From positions 62,001-126,000 of the forward strand of contig JAHEWK010000024.1 in NCBI GenBank assembly GCA_020740775.1: a stretch of DNA of 64,000 nt, written 5' to 3'. The stretch comes from Ilyonectria destructans. Taxonomy: Eukaryota > Ascomycota > Sordariomycetes > Hypocreales > Nectriaceae. Of the stretch, positions 42,882-53,403 are shown in pieces. The notes beneath the pieces are model-generated. The model did not search any database, had not been told where the DNA came from, and worked only from the letters and a program-made list of their open reading frames with translations. The position numbers and the translations under genes were made by a program. Position 1 is the stretch's first letter, and each line of letters begins with the position of its first letter.

Positions 42882-43937
42882 TCTGAAACCAGGGATTATT
42901 TTCAAGGGCAAAAAACTTCAGCAACAGTGGTTTATCGACGAGTTCAAGAAGATAGCCGACTGGTATTATATCACTTCTGAAAACGGCTGGACAGACAACC
43001 ACATCGCAGTTGAGTGGCTCAAAGACGTCTATCTGCCTCAAACCCAACCAGCCGATGAGTCTGATGCGAGACTTATTATATTAGATGGCCATGGAAGCTA
43101 TGTATCTGTGAGTATCTACCTGTTCTGAATCATAAATGTCGCTAACTCAAAATCCAAGATGAGTGGATGGCTACCTGCTTCTTGAACAACGTATATTGTT
43201 GTTACCTGCCGGCTCATTGCTGTCATGGCCTACAACCGCTGGACAATGGCGTTTTCAATGCCTCCAAGGCCGCATATCGCAAAGAACTGCAAAAACTGAC
43301 AAGCCTGACTGATTCTGCACCAGTAGATAAGGTCAACTTCATCAAGGCTTATGCCAAAGCCAGGGAAATGGGAATGACTAAGAAAAATATACTATCAGGC
43401 TGGAGAGTGACTGGGAATTGGCCAATTTCACGACGGAAAGCCCTCATACATCCAGAGATTCAGCCAGACAAGAAGGAAACTACGCCTGCATCAGAGGGCT
43501 TCACAGACGGACAACGCGACTCTGATAATACGCCAAAAACCAGCCGTCATATCAGAGACCTAGGAAAGGACAAGAGCCCTTCAACCAGAAGACGGTATTC
43601 TGTGATATCGAAAGGGTTTAAAGTCCAGGAGTCAAAGATTGCCTCCCTGAGCGCAAGAATCACCAGTCTGGAGGAGGAAGTCAGCCGGTTGAGTAAAGGC
43701 AAGAAGAGAAAGGCCATACCCAATCCCAACAAGAAGTTCATGACATTAGCCGAGGCTCTAGTGGCTGGTGAAACTATTTCCGAGCCAAACCAAGCAACTG
43801 AAGAGACAGGGGCTGTTGAGGATGTGATCGAGGTGGGAGGGATGCAAGAGGATGAAAGTTCAAATTCGGAGGCGGAAGAGTTACCCGTCGTACGCACGCG
43901 CACAGGCCGTGAAGTAAAAAGACCGAGAAAATATTAA
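42882..43937 (+). mobile_element. Pogo/Fot1-type transposase, C-terminal part
   Basis: The frame around 42890-43105 reads KPGIIFKGKKLQQQWF, WYYITSENGWTDNHIAVEWL, then RLIILDGHGSY, which is the DDE_1 core around the second catalytic Asp. After about 50 bp that contain intron-like GTGAGT...CTAAC...AAG, it continues from 43167 as NNVYCCYLPAHCCHGLQPLD and NGVFNASKAAYRKEL, then a coiled coil (SKIASLSARITSLEEEVSRL) and a basic tail. The splice join does not keep the frame in my reading, so either the intron is different or the gene is broken there. The N-terminal helix-turn-helix and first catalytic Asp are missing. Terminal repeats were not identified. Confidence 0.75.
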
Positions 43938-44568
43938 AATTATTTCAATTCTAAATTGAATTCCGGAAATTGTTTTATTGTTTTTATTGTTGGTGATTTT
44001 TCCCTATGATGTTGAAAAATTGCATTTTGTATGGGGGGAAAAAAAAATTGGTGTACGGTAGGTGGGTATCAGCGGTAGGTGGGTACTGCATGGTAGTGAT
44101 GATGTTGCTCTTGGTTTGCCGGCTACCCTGTCGTCGAGAGTTTGACCAAGATTGTGTGTTGAGGGAAAAATTCAATTGCCCTCGTATCACCAAAAGAGAC
44201 GTACGAATTTAATCATCGAAACGCGGCCAAATGGCACGTTCTAGTCAGGGGTATGGAAAGGCCGCAACCTCGGACCAACACAATCAAACGCGCCACGGGA
44301 TGTCGTCTGTTGTGGGACTGGGACCAGACAGGGGTTTCAAAACAACCAATTTGGACCGCTGCCAAATCAGGCTAGAAGCAGGAAATCTGCCCCGCCTTGT
44401 GTGAGCCAAGTCGGGTGGACGGCCAGCCACAGGTATTCTGTAGCCTGGTGATGTGTCAAAGCAATCAATTTCCCCCTCTTACCTTCTCCAAAATTCGACT
44501 GCAGCTGGCAGCCATCAAACGCCCACTCTACATCAACCCCTTACACTATCCTCATCACCACCATCACC
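43938..44568. other. Intergenic region before the 299-aa gene
   Basis: Contains the 3' flank of the Pogo fragment (with a homopolymer GGGGGGAAAAAAAAA near 44035) and presumably the promoter of the 44569 gene. No gene seen. Confidence 0.45.
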
Positions 44569-45468
44569 ATGGACGAAGAAAGGGAATACTTTGCAGAGCA
44601 CCATGCAAGAGTCCGCGAGATGCTCGGTGACCGAACAGTGGCTCAGTTCTCGGAATTGCCGCTTGTGGAGCGCAAGCATATTTTCCGTCAACATCTGGTA
44701 CAGGACGAGCGGGTCATCATTGAAGAAGGGGATGACGGCAACGAGATGAATCCCGACCTTGCCTATAGCCCCCTCCTACTTCAACAATTCTTCATGGGTG
44801 ATGATGACATCGGGAAGCAAATGGTGAAAGAGGCTCGCGAGGTATACTACGGCGAAAACGAGTTCTGGGTGAGACTGCACTGGCTGTGCGAGTTCAAATG
44901 GAATGGCCTTGGTACATTCGATGAAGCAAGGCTACCCATAGCGCCACTAGTCCGATCCATCACCATTGAGACTAGCCTACATGACCACTACTACGATTCT
45001 GATGACTCTCATGACGACTCGGCTTACTCCAATGACGACGAAAGAGATGAAGAGAGGAGCGAAGATCCAAGCCGTATCCGACCCAGCACAGGAAATTCGG
45101 CAAGGCGAACTCGAAGGCGTCTGGAAGACCTATTCCTTTTCACCAACGCGGAGAAAATTACGCTTGTACTCCGTGGGAACGGGCCGCTTGACGGTAGCGA
45201 TCCGACGACGCGTCAGACCATTGCGGACCTCTCGGTCACGGTCAAGCGTCTGATAGATTTCTTTGGGAATCGCTTCACGATCGAGAAGTGGCCAAGCGGA
45301 AAGCCTCGCCCAACTCGCAGTCTGCTGTCCTATTGGAACGCGCCAACAGAGTTGACGAGGCGGGACATCATGGAAGGCAGGGCCACAACGGAGCAACGCA
45401 TGCAAGTTGAGCTAGAAAAGTGGACGCGTGAACTGTCCAAGGTGGAACTGCCATCGCACATGACTTGA
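44569..45468 (+). CDS. Unknown 299-aa protein
   Basis: Single open frame starting at an ATG in good context (CACC ATGG). I do not recognise a named family. Features: an N-terminal LGDRTVAQFSELPLVERKHI resembling the start of F-box-like or 2EXR-like fungal proteins, and YSPLLLQQFFMGDDDIGKQM followed by EAREVYYGENEFWVRL, a layout common in those proteins (EAxxVFYxxNxF). A strongly acidic Asp/Ser/Glu linker (DSDDSHDDSAYSNDDERDEE) is followed by a basic stretch and a KRLIDFFGNRFTIEKW end. There are no membrane segments. It probably acts as an adaptor or structural protein, if functional. No decay is visible. Confidence 0.6.
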   Translation: MDEEREYFAEHHARVREMLGDRTVAQFSELPLVERKHIFRQHLVQDERVIIEEGDDGNEMNPDLAYSPLLLQQFFMGDDDIGKQMVKEAREVYYGENEFWVRLHWLCEFKWNGLGTFDEARLPIAPLVRSITIETSLHDHYYDSDDSHDDSAYSNDDERDEERSEDPSRIRPSTGNSARRTRRRLEDLFLFTNAEKITLVLRGNGPLDGSDPTTRQTIADLSVTVKRLIDFFGNRFTIEKWPSGKPRPTRSLLSYWNAPTELTRRDIMEGRATTEQRMQVELEKWTRELSKVELPSHMT

Positions 45469-45985
45469 TACGACTCGGCTTGAAAAGTCGTGTTTATCTT
45501 AGGTGATTAAAAAATGCAAATTAAAGGGAACCATTGTAGTTGATCCCGTCAACCTTGGGGCTCTTCAATCGTGCGTGATTTCTTGTGTCTCAATATCTGT
45601 TTGCTGGGTGCGTCACTAGTTGACGCCCAGATTTATCTTCTCTGCACGGCCAAACCAGTAGGTAGAAATTTAAGTCACCGGTTCTACTGTTCGGACATTC
45701 CTCCTTCCACCATAAAAACTTACTTGCATAAAACGCCTTCCTCTGACCACGTCTCAAAGTCCTTCTCACTTGTTTTGAATACTATCCTGATTGTTTTCAT
45801 CTCGAAACAAGCGAGAAATAAGCGCAGTGCCAAAGGTCATCCAGGCATATTTATAGGCGGCAAACGCAGAAAAAAATTAAAATACTCCGTCACCCCATGC
45901 ACATTGGAGCGGCGATTGGGTGCATGGGGTAGCCTCAGCCGAAGGCTGTGTGTCCGCGGGCCGGGAACCTATTACTACTACTGCA
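45469..45985. other. Intergenic between the 299-aa gene and the Helitron relic
   Basis: Non-coding; its right half contains the two hairpins listed separately. Confidence 0.45.
45892..45948. repeat. Two adjacent hairpins at the 3' side of the Helitron helicase relic
   Basis: ACCCCATGCAC (45892-45902) pairs perfectly with GTGCATGGGGT (45920-45930), an 11-bp stem with a 17-nt loop. CAGCCGAAGGCTG (45936-45948) forms a 5-bp stem. A similar TCAGCCTTCGGCTGA palindrome lies at 47388-47402. Terminal hairpins are typical of Helitrons. Confidence 0.65.
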
Positions 45986-46500
45986 TTATCTACGTACTGA
46001 TCCATTGCCATGGCCATTCTTCGTATTATGTGACATGTACGGATTCCGTATGAGCACCTGTCGCTTCCTAAGCTCCTGATCCCTCATCTTCATCTTCATG
46101 CCATCCGGGGGAGACCCGTAGACCAGGTGATTACGATCAAATGGTGCATCCAACTGTTCCAACATCAGACCGCCGAGCGTTTTCACGCGAGAGACAGCCA
46201 CGTAGCTTAAACCAGTCTGAAAGTCCCGGCAGGACAGATCTGTAACTATCATGTCTTCGGTGATGCTTTGTGACTTGTGCACGGTAGTTGCGTAGCATAC
46301 GATCAGGGGAAACTGGGTGCGAGCGCAGAGAGTGGCTCCGATGAGGAAGTCCCTCTCCACTGGGAGAGTCGGCACAATCTTCTTGCCATCAGCGGTGGTC
46401 AGGAATACCGGTCCGCTGTATTTGTCAAACTCCATCATGATAACACAGGGAGGGTCTCGGATGCTTCCCGGCCCTGTGGAACCTAGCAGCCAAGTAAGAG
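45986..46500 (-). mobile_element. Helitron Pif1-like helicase, C-terminal fragment
   Basis: The minus-strand frame reads MMEFDKYSGPVFLTT, PLIVCYATTVHKSQSITEDM, IVTDLSCRDFQTGLSYVAVS, RVKTLGGLMLEQL, then a basic end. VHKSQ followed by GLSYVAVSR is the conserved last helicase motif region of Pif1-like helicases carried by Helitrons. Upstream on the same strand, GSIRDPPCV in another frame fits the preceding part of such proteins, with a frame break at about 46440. The Rep (HUH) nuclease and the Walker motifs are absent, so this is only the tail of an element. Confidence 0.75.
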
Positions 46501-47178
46501 TAATCCAAACCAGTTGTGCTGCTTCGGACAGTAGATGGGTCAGAATGTGAGGCGATTGGATGCGCCGTTGGCTGCACGGGAGGTGAGGGAGCTAGAGCAC
46601 GGAAATGCCGCGTGCTTTGTTGGGTTGGTGGAATTGGAGTCCCCAGCACTATGTGCGGCTGGCTAATTGACTCTCCGAATAAACTCCTAGCTGTATGAAG
46701 TTGCCGTAGCTTCAGTGGCGATGTAGGCTGGGTTCCGGATCTCTCATTAGGAGGCGATAGGCCAGCATCTCCGTCGGTTCTTTTCGGGGCAGATCTCTCA
46801 GCTGAGGAAGGACGGACGGCCAGGTGCCTCAACGTCAGGACCGCACCTTTGGATCTGGCACGCTTGATCAGGTTAGGGAGGCATATAGACTATACCAATG
46901 ATGTCAGTTACCTCGGAATTGCGCTGGTCCCGGCATTCCAGGCAGGCTGTAGTTTGATTGGCAGATTTCCATCATTTCCTCCTGCTAGTGAAGTCACTTG
47001 CTGGTTTTATTTGGTTGCAAGACGGGCAATGGACTCCAAAATCAGATCCAGGGCTCATATTACCCCTAGAATCGGAATCCATCCTCAGTCATACGGTGCA
47101 TCGGGATCGATAATGGAAGAAAGGTTGCTTGGCCAAGCAAACGAACAGATCGCCAGGCAAATTTGGCGATGGTACGGA

Positions 47179-47214
47179 TAAACAAAGAAGTAAACAAAGA
47201 AGTAAACAAAGAAG
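47179..47214. repeat. 12-bp perfect tandem repeat, three copies
   Basis: TAAACAAAGAAG is repeated three times without change. Confidence 0.95.
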
Positions 47215-47387
47215 CAGTGACAGATGGTGGCTTGCGGATACCCACCTTTTCTACAGCTGCCAACCAATCCAGCCTTCTTTAGCGACTGGCAATACAAAAT
47301 TTGGACCAATCAGATCCCGAGAAACTTATTTATCCCTGTCTGCACCAAACCCTCATTATTCGGGAAAACTTAAGAACTAATGTAGAG

Positions 47388-47402
47388 TCAGCCTTCGGCT
47401 GA
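47388..47402. repeat. 15-bp near-perfect palindrome, possible Helitron-end hairpin
   Basis: TCAGCCTTCGGCTGA shares the GCCGAAGGC core with the hairpin at 45936-45948, in inverse orientation. The two bracket the helicase fragment at a distance of about 1.45 kb. Confidence 0.6.
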
Positions 47403-47490
47403 ATCATCTACAAGCAGAGAAGAGGCATGGTTCTTTATAGATAATTGCAGTATTTATTTTAAAAACAGTCGCACAAGAGAGATAGCTACT

Positions 47491-50400
47491 CTAGAGCAAG
47501 CCTCCGAAACCATTAGACAAAGCCAGGATATCGTCGTCGTCGTCGTCGTCGATCTCGCTCTCGCTCTCGCTCTCGCTCTCGCTCTCGCTCTCGTCGCTTT
47601 CGAATGCATCTGACTCTAAATCCGACTCCAACTCATCAGCGTCCTCGGGCTCGACCCGCCACTCTGGTGGTTCTGTTTGGGACAGGAACTCTCGCAGTAA
47701 CGATGAGTATCGTGGTATTGACTCTGCTGCTTCTTTTTTGGCCTCGAGATAGACTCGAATGTCGTATTCCTCACCGCGATTATGGAGTTGACGTCTTGCC
47801 CACCGCAGCCGTTGGGTTAGCCCCGAACTAAGGCTCTGGAGAGACCGGATAGTGTCGAGCAGGCCCATGATATTTTGCCGAGTGGGAAGGAGAATTGTGG
47901 GCTGGCTAAGCCGTGTGGGAAAATCTCTTGAAGCACTTGCAGGCGGTATCGGGACCCGAAAGGTATCCTTTTCCACATGTTCCCTACTTCGTCCAGCCTC
48001 AAGCTTCCATGGTATTATGTAGTCCAGTCTATCCTTGTCACGGCTCCAAGTAGGACCAGCCAGAAGGATCATGTTCCGTAATGCTCTACGGCAGTGTTGG
48101 TTGACGATCTGCTGACTGGCGGAGCGTAGCTCGTTGGTGTGGATCATGACGCGCAGCCAATCCTCGTGGGCTTTCCTTTCGGTTCGTTGGAAATCTCTCG
48201 CAGTCAAAACATTCGGAGCCATATCTGAGGATAACTGCTCGGAGTGATGTTGACCGAGGGAGCTGGTTCCCAATCGAATATGGCGGTTATGTTGAGGGGG
48301 CGAGAAATAAGGGGCCCAGTATTGAATCTGGAAGAACGTCGGCTTTCCATGATACCAAGTCTCTCGAGCATGATTAGTCCCGACTTCCTTTGTCTGGTCG
48401 CTGTTAAAAGTGACCATGATGCAACTGCCGATACGGCGCTTCAGGTGGTCATCAAATGTCCCCGCTGATTCACTGATGATGCTCCAGAAATTCTTGAAGG
48501 TTTGGTAGACTTGCAAGAAATGAATTCGATTCCATTTCGGTGGATGGGCCCGTCCAAACAGATGCCTGAAGACGAACTCTGACCAGCCATCCTTGGGGGG
48601 GAGATATTTGCGTGTGGTCTTCCAACAAGGGAGCTCGTTCGGCATGTCGGAATCCTCAACCATGTCGGACAATGCCGCGCTATACAAAGGCCATGCCTCC
48701 ATGTAAATTTCCCAGATCGCCTGAGCCGTGACAACTTGACTTGTTTCAGCTGCTGAATCTTCATGGGCTTGTCGCAGCCGAGATAAAGTGGAGAGGGTAT
48801 TGCGCCCGAGGCTGATACGCACCCGCTCCCAGTAGGAGTGCATCTTCGATAGGAGATGCTGGTTATATGCGCGTGCAATCTCCTCTGTGGAGAGCTTGAT
48901 AACTCGATCAGCCAACTCCCTGCCGTCTTTGTCTCGTCCCTCGTCAAATGCCCGTCGAGCCTCTTGAAGCCATTCTTGGAGGAAGAACTCCACCGTAATT
49001 TGTGTGGTTGTCAGGGCCTGAACGTTTGCCTGGGAAGCCAGACGCGCCTGGAGGGGGCTTCGGGATATATAGAGCTGTGTCAACGTTTCGAGCGCCAGGT
49101 GTCCATGTCTCCAGTCAATCTGCGTACTGAGGATCCAAAGCATCCCGCATGAATCGATTGGCTTTTCAAGTCCGAGACCACGCCGCTCGTTGAACAAACC
49201 CCGTTGCAGTCGGACCCTCCAAGAAGGGCGCCAGATCCACTTATCATGGTTGTACTCTCTCTCGCTCTGGAAGTTGAAAATCAACAGGCGACAGAAGAGC
49301 TGAGCTGTGTAGAAAGCGAGAACCTGCCGAATAGAGGTCTCGGCAGGGTTCTCATCTTGCAACTGGTCGACTGGGCTCAGAGACGCTTCTTGGAAAAGAT
49401 GATCTAGCGGTAAGATGAGGCGGGCAGCTTGAGTGAAGATCAAGGCGTTGATGTCGCTCGTTGGGGTGACCCAGAAGGGATAATGTTCGTCGGTATCTGG
49501 ACGAAGTGGGACCGCAAGGGAAAGCGGTCCGGTTTGGGGGTTCCGGTCGGGATCGAAAAGGCCGCGGTCCCACATTGTCAAGATGGTATCGAGGCGAAAA
49601 GTAACCTCCTTGCGAAGCCCATAGTTTGTCAGGGCTTCTGGATTTGAGATTGCCCTCAAGTGCCGCTTGTTTGCCTCCCAAGCACGAAGAAGGGAAGTAC
49701 GGTTAAGCTGTCTATTGTAAACCCTCTGACGATCTTGGGCCATGGATGCGAGGTCCTGTATCCTCTCGTCGTCAAACGCGAGTAGCGGGAGTGAACCGGA
49801 ACTGAAGAGCGCGTAGTTGCTGAACATCACCGCAAAGAGCTCCTTGTTGGAACTGTATGCCTTGGCGCGGGGAATACCCAATTGACGAGACTCCGGATGG
49901 CCGAGATTTAAGCTTCGTGTTCTCTTTATCTTTGATGTCAGAGTACCGGTATCTCGAAGGAGGAAAGACCGGAAATGGGTCGCCACCAAAGGAGCATCTG
50001 GAGAGGCGTCCAAGAGTCGCTCGTGTGCGTGACGGTTGCACTCGCTTTTCCACAGAAGGGTGTACGGTTCGCCCCCGCCAGTGGTAGATGAGCGAGTATC
50101 CGTAACAATATCTCGGATCCCGATGTCAATCCAGCATGAGCGAGTATCCAGATGACCAGGATTCACATCTTTCAGGACCGTATCCTCAAAATAAGAGAGG
50201 GTCTCATGAAGACTTGGCCTAGCGAAGGTATTCTTTAGGTCATGGGCCTGAAAGAGCAGACGGGGATGCTGGAAGTATGCGATGGGCTCTCCCCGCCGTG
50301 TCGGGACCCGAAGCTCATTTGCCTTGGCCACAACCAAGCGCCAGAACCGGCGAAGATGTTGGGCAGGAAGAGTGTAAGCCAGGCGAAATGATCGGTTCTC

Positions 50401-52146
50401 GTCCTCTGCACTCCACCGCCCCATAGCCGGCTTCTCTTGGTAGGAACGAGACTTTGCATAGGCAATGTCAAATGTCCGGGGAATCTCTTGGCGAGATGGA
50501 TCGGAGATGGTCTCATACGCGGCTGGGATGATGATCTTGTCATAGAAATCCCTCTGCCGCTCAAGAGAGAGGGCGTTGGAGGTGGCAGATGTCATCGAGC
50601 GGAAGTCACGACTAGATTCGGGGAAGAAAACAAAGACCGAGAATCTGACGCTCCTTGTATTGAATGACCCAAGAGGGATATGACGTGTGTTTGCCAGGTC
50701 GAGGCCATGAGGCTGTATGACTTGATCCGTCGACAGGTTCAGAGAGAAATGGGGCAGGAAGGAAAGGCGGAAGTCGTTGGGGGCCTGGATAGCGGCTAGG
50801 TCGTTGGCCCCGAGCCAGATGCTATCAATATCCCATTGCCGCGTGATTGTGACAGAGGACTGCGATAGAGTGGCTTGCGTTTTTTGGAAGGAAAGTGGCT
50901 CGATCGGCTGGCTCGAGAGGAACCTCTTCCACTGAGGAAAGTAGGCGCGGGGGTCGTATGATCCATTTTCACCAAAGACGTCCGCGAGCGGTGGAAGAAA
51001 ACGCTGGAGATGTGCCACCCTCTCCTTGAGTGTATGCGCCTGTTCAGACTCGTTTTTCTCGTGTGTATGTGGGCCTGGGCAGAGAGAGTTGGGTGAGTAT
51101 TTTATCAGATTGCCGGGGATGGGAACGAGGAGCTTACAGTCGCATCCAATGTCAAAGAATGTCCGGAATATCTGGTCATATACATTGCTCTGCGCTCCGA
51201 GGAAATCAGCACCACCCCTGGTCTCCTGGTTATCAACAGCTTGAAGGAAGAAATCCAGAGGTGAACTGGCTGAACGAGGGGATCGTGGCGCTGCGACAGT
51301 TGGCGTAGAAGAACCGAATGACCGCGACGGGCTAGATGAGCGCGAAGAGCTAGACGAGCTCATCAATGACAGATGAGAAATGCTAAGCTCAGAAGGCGAG
51401 AGCTCTCGTAGGTTTGAATTATGTATTGGGGTCGGAGTGCCGGGACGGCATTCGAGGTCGAGGTTCCCCGGAAGGCTTTCGGAGACACTAGGAGTGAGTG
51501 CAATAGGCGAAGAGGAAAGAGAGAACTGGCCAGGCTCGGGTGCAAACTCGGATTCAATATCGGATTCAATATCGGATGGAACTTGTTGCCGGGAATCGTC
51601 CGATGAATCAGGATCAGTAGCCAAATCATCATCGTCCAAGGTGAGAGCTGAGAACCCGGGGATAGAGGGCTCTTGATGTCTTTCACTGGAGGGGCTTGAA
51701 TCCGAGGTGTCTGCTACCACAATGGTTTCTCGTGGCTCCGCCGGCCGAGATATCCGCGATGAGGACCTCTCGATGCGTCCAGGTCTTGCATCATGTCGCG
51801 CTCGTCCCGACGATAGCGTTCTGTTGGTAACCGTGGTGGCTTCCGAGGCAGCTCTTGTTGCCAGGTTGACGGCGGGCAATGAATGCCCATCATGCAGCCT
51901 TGGGCTCTGACGCGTTGATTGTTCTTCGTGTTCTTGGTTGGAGAGGGGTGCTTCAATAGCCGTGACGGCCTGTGGCGAACCTCCAACAGCTGGATTTCCG
52001 TTCTCGACCAGCTGAACGAGTGGGTTCGTTAGGTATTGTTGACGGTGTTGCGCCTGGTTTGTTGTACGAGCTTTCTGACGGTGAGCTCGTGCCCATTCGC
52101 GTTTGCGTCTCTTCTGTTCCTCGGCAGATACGGGGGCAGGAGGCAT
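47491..52146 (-). CDS. Large multicopy-family fungal protein (1537 aa), intact
   Basis: The frame begins at the ATG at 52146 (MPPAPVSAEEQKRRKREWAR). A 63-bp intron at 51075-51137 (GTAAGC...CCCAG) preserves the frame whether or not it is removed; its presence at the same position in the broken paralogue argues that it is real, giving 1537 aa. The layout is a basic N-terminus, a long Ser-rich low-complexity region (about residues 60-300), then a conserved core from about 340 to 1230: WDIDSIWLGANDLAAI, LSTDQVIQPHGLDLANTRHI, FDIAYAKSRSYQEKP, HYPFWVTPTSDINALIFTQA, GLGLEKPIDSCGMLWIL and YWAPYFSPP. The C-terminus is an acidic SESESE and DDDDDD tail. I know no catalytic motif or named domain. No stops or frameshifts, so it is likely functional. 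Confidence 0.75.
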   Translation of the reverse strand: MPPAPVSAEEQKRRKREWARAHRQKARTTNQAQHRQQYLTNPLVQLVENGNPAVGGSPQAVTAIEAPLSNQEHEEQSTRQSPRLHDGHSLPAVNLATRAASEATTVTNRTLSSGRARHDARPGRIERSSSRISRPAEPRETIVVADTSDSSPSSERHQEPSIPGFSALTLDDDDLATDPDSSDDSRQQVPSDIESDIESEFAPEPGQFSLSSSPIALTPSVSESLPGNLDLECRPGTPTPIHNSNLRELSPSELSISHLSLMSSSSSSRSSSPSRSFGSSTPTVAAPRSPRSASSPLDFFLQAVDNQETRGGADFLGAQSNVYDQIFRTFFDIGCDCKLLVPIPGNLIKYSPNSLCPGPHTHEKNESEQAHTLKERVAHLQRFLPPLADVFGENGSYDPRAYFPQWKRFLSSQPIEPLSFQKTQATLSQSSVTITRQWDIDSIWLGANDLAAIQAPNDFRLSFLPHFSLNLSTDQVIQPHGLDLANTRHIPLGSFNTRSVRFSVFVFFPESSRDFRSMTSATSNALSLERQRDFYDKIIIPAAYETISDPSRQEIPRTFDIAYAKSRSYQEKPAMGRWSAEDENRSFRLAYTLPAQHLRRFWRLVVAKANELRVPTRRGEPIAYFQHPRLLFQAHDLKNTFARPSLHETLSYFEDTVLKDVNPGHLDTRSCWIDIGIRDIVTDTRSSTTGGGEPYTLLWKSECNRHAHERLLDASPDAPLVATHFRSFLLRDTGTLTSKIKRTRSLNLGHPESRQLGIPRAKAYSSNKELFAVMFSNYALFSSGSLPLLAFDDERIQDLASMAQDRQRVYNRQLNRTSLLRAWEANKRHLRAISNPEALTNYGLRKEVTFRLDTILTMWDRGLFDPDRNPQTGPLSLAVPLRPDTDEHYPFWVTPTSDINALIFTQAARLILPLDHLFQEASLSPVDQLQDENPAETSIRQVLAFYTAQLFCRLLIFNFQSEREYNHDKWIWRPSWRVRLQRGLFNERRGLGLEKPIDSCGMLWILSTQIDWRHGHLALETLTQLYISRSPLQARLASQANVQALTTTQITVEFFLQEWLQEARRAFDEGRDKDGRELADRVIKLSTEEIARAYNQHLLSKMHSYWERVRISLGRNTLSTLSRLRQAHEDSAAETSQVVTAQAIWEIYMEAWPLYSAALSDMVEDSDMPNELPCWKTTRKYLPPKDGWSEFVFRHLFGRAHPPKWNRIHFLQVYQTFKNFWSIISESAGTFDDHLKRRIGSCIMVTFNSDQTKEVGTNHARETWYHGKPTFFQIQYWAPYFSPPQHNRHIRLGTSSLGQHHSEQLSSDMAPNVLTARDFQRTERKAHEDWLRVMIHTNELRSASQQIVNQHCRRALRNMILLAGPTWSRDKDRLDYIIPWKLEAGRSREHVEKDTFRVPIPPASASRDFPTRLSQPTILLPTRQNIMGLLDTIRSLQSLSSGLTQRLRWARRQLHNRGEEYDIRVYLEAKKEAAESIPRYSSLLREFLSQTEPPEWRVEPEDADELESDLESDAFESDESESESESESESEIDDDDDDDILALSNGFGGLL

Positions 52147-52810
52147 TGTGTGTCTGGCGGACTGCAAAGAGAATAGAGAGAAGGGAATGAAGACGAGTTA
52201 CGTGGGATTTGATGGACTGTTTTCTCTGCATTCGCTTCCCATCATCCATTACATTTAATTGCGATAATCCTTCCTTGGGCCTCAAATAAGCAGGATCAAC
52301 TGGGAACCGCGGTATGAGGCGTTCGTGTTCGCCAGCATTGCTTTTCTTTACGTTTCGAGTGGCTGACAGCCAGTGGCATCATTGGGCCACAGAAGCGTTG
52401 ATGCTTGCCGCGGGGAATCAGGATGCTTAAATAGGAAAAAGTTCGCAAGCCACAGCGGGCAACCAAATGAAGGGGTTCGGTATTGCGTATTAGGGATACC
52501 TGATGTCGGCATTCTTATCCCAGGAGTGTCCACCTAAAGATCAGTTCTCGGCACCGGGTAAGTGCTTGCGAGGATCGGGCATTTCGATGCAATCCATCCC
52601 CAACTGGCGAGCCGGCCGCAGACAATGGGTTAGCATCCAAGTTTCCGCAGTGTAAAGTACACAATAAGCCCAGGGTTCGGTCAGCTGGTTAGCTAAAGCC
52701 GTGCGGTTTTAAAAGATAGACTTAAAGACGGATTATCAATTAGAAATCGAATACCATGATCGTATGGTACAGGGTAAGTAAGTGCATTTTGACGGCACTC
52801 TCTCCTGGCA

Positions 52811-53037
52811 TGACAAGGATACTGTCGACGTCAAGAGTTGATCGGATTGGCTGACGGTGACATGGATACTGTCGACGTGAAGGCATATGCTGATTGGCTC
52901 ACATCCGATGGGCTGCCGCTAATACCAGACTGGTCTAGTGAGTGGAGCTGGCAGGGATAGTGTAGACTCCATCCCCAATTTTTATTGGCTTTGAAATCTG
53001 ACAAGGATACTGTAGACGCCATGCCTGGCTCGTATTG
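52811..53037. repeat. Degenerate minisatellite with GGATACTGTCGACG core
   Basis: The core GACAAGGATACTGTCGACG (or a one- to three-base variant) recurs near 52812, 52858, 52955 (more degenerate) and 53000, each followed within 20-30 bp by ATTGGC. Spacing varies from about 45 to 95 bp. Confidence 0.7.
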
Positions 53038-53403
53038 GCCAACTGCAACCAGGGGTCTGACGCCGCTGATCCAGGGATTGCCGATGTTTTTGGAGCACCA
53101 TTTGAGAATTGCACCTCGTTTTGCGTCTTTGATCGGGCATAAAATGCCAACATGTAAATGCAAAAAGATATTTCATTATGTTTAAAATACTTTGCAGCCT
53201 TCTCTATCGAATGATATAATTTTCAGTTCGAGAAGAGCTGTGGTGGACTTTTCGCGCAATTAAACATGTGATTTCCAATGCTCTCAAAATTTCGCTAAGT
53301 TTCTCACGACACGCATCAACCCACGCCGCACTTTCACCACTGATTTTCCCGCCCAAGCTGCTCTGCTTTCAACTCCAGCTTCACCTTTCCTTTACGACCA
53401 CAA

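Larger units (their letters stand above)
46501..47490. other. Non-coding stretch with small repeats
   Basis: Includes the 12-bp repeat at 47179 and the palindrome at 47388-47402. It may be the internal part of a Helitron-derived element. No gene was recognised. Confidence 0.4.

Noticed and set aside
45571..46053. A 160-aa plus-strand gene
   Set aside because: It covers the hairpins and the antisense of the Helitron helicase end; no domain was recognised.
14776..52146. A Starship giant transposon with the large-family genes as cargo
   Set aside because: I found no DUF3435 tyrosine-recombinase captain and no clear terminal repeats in the window. A boundary outside it cannot be excluded.
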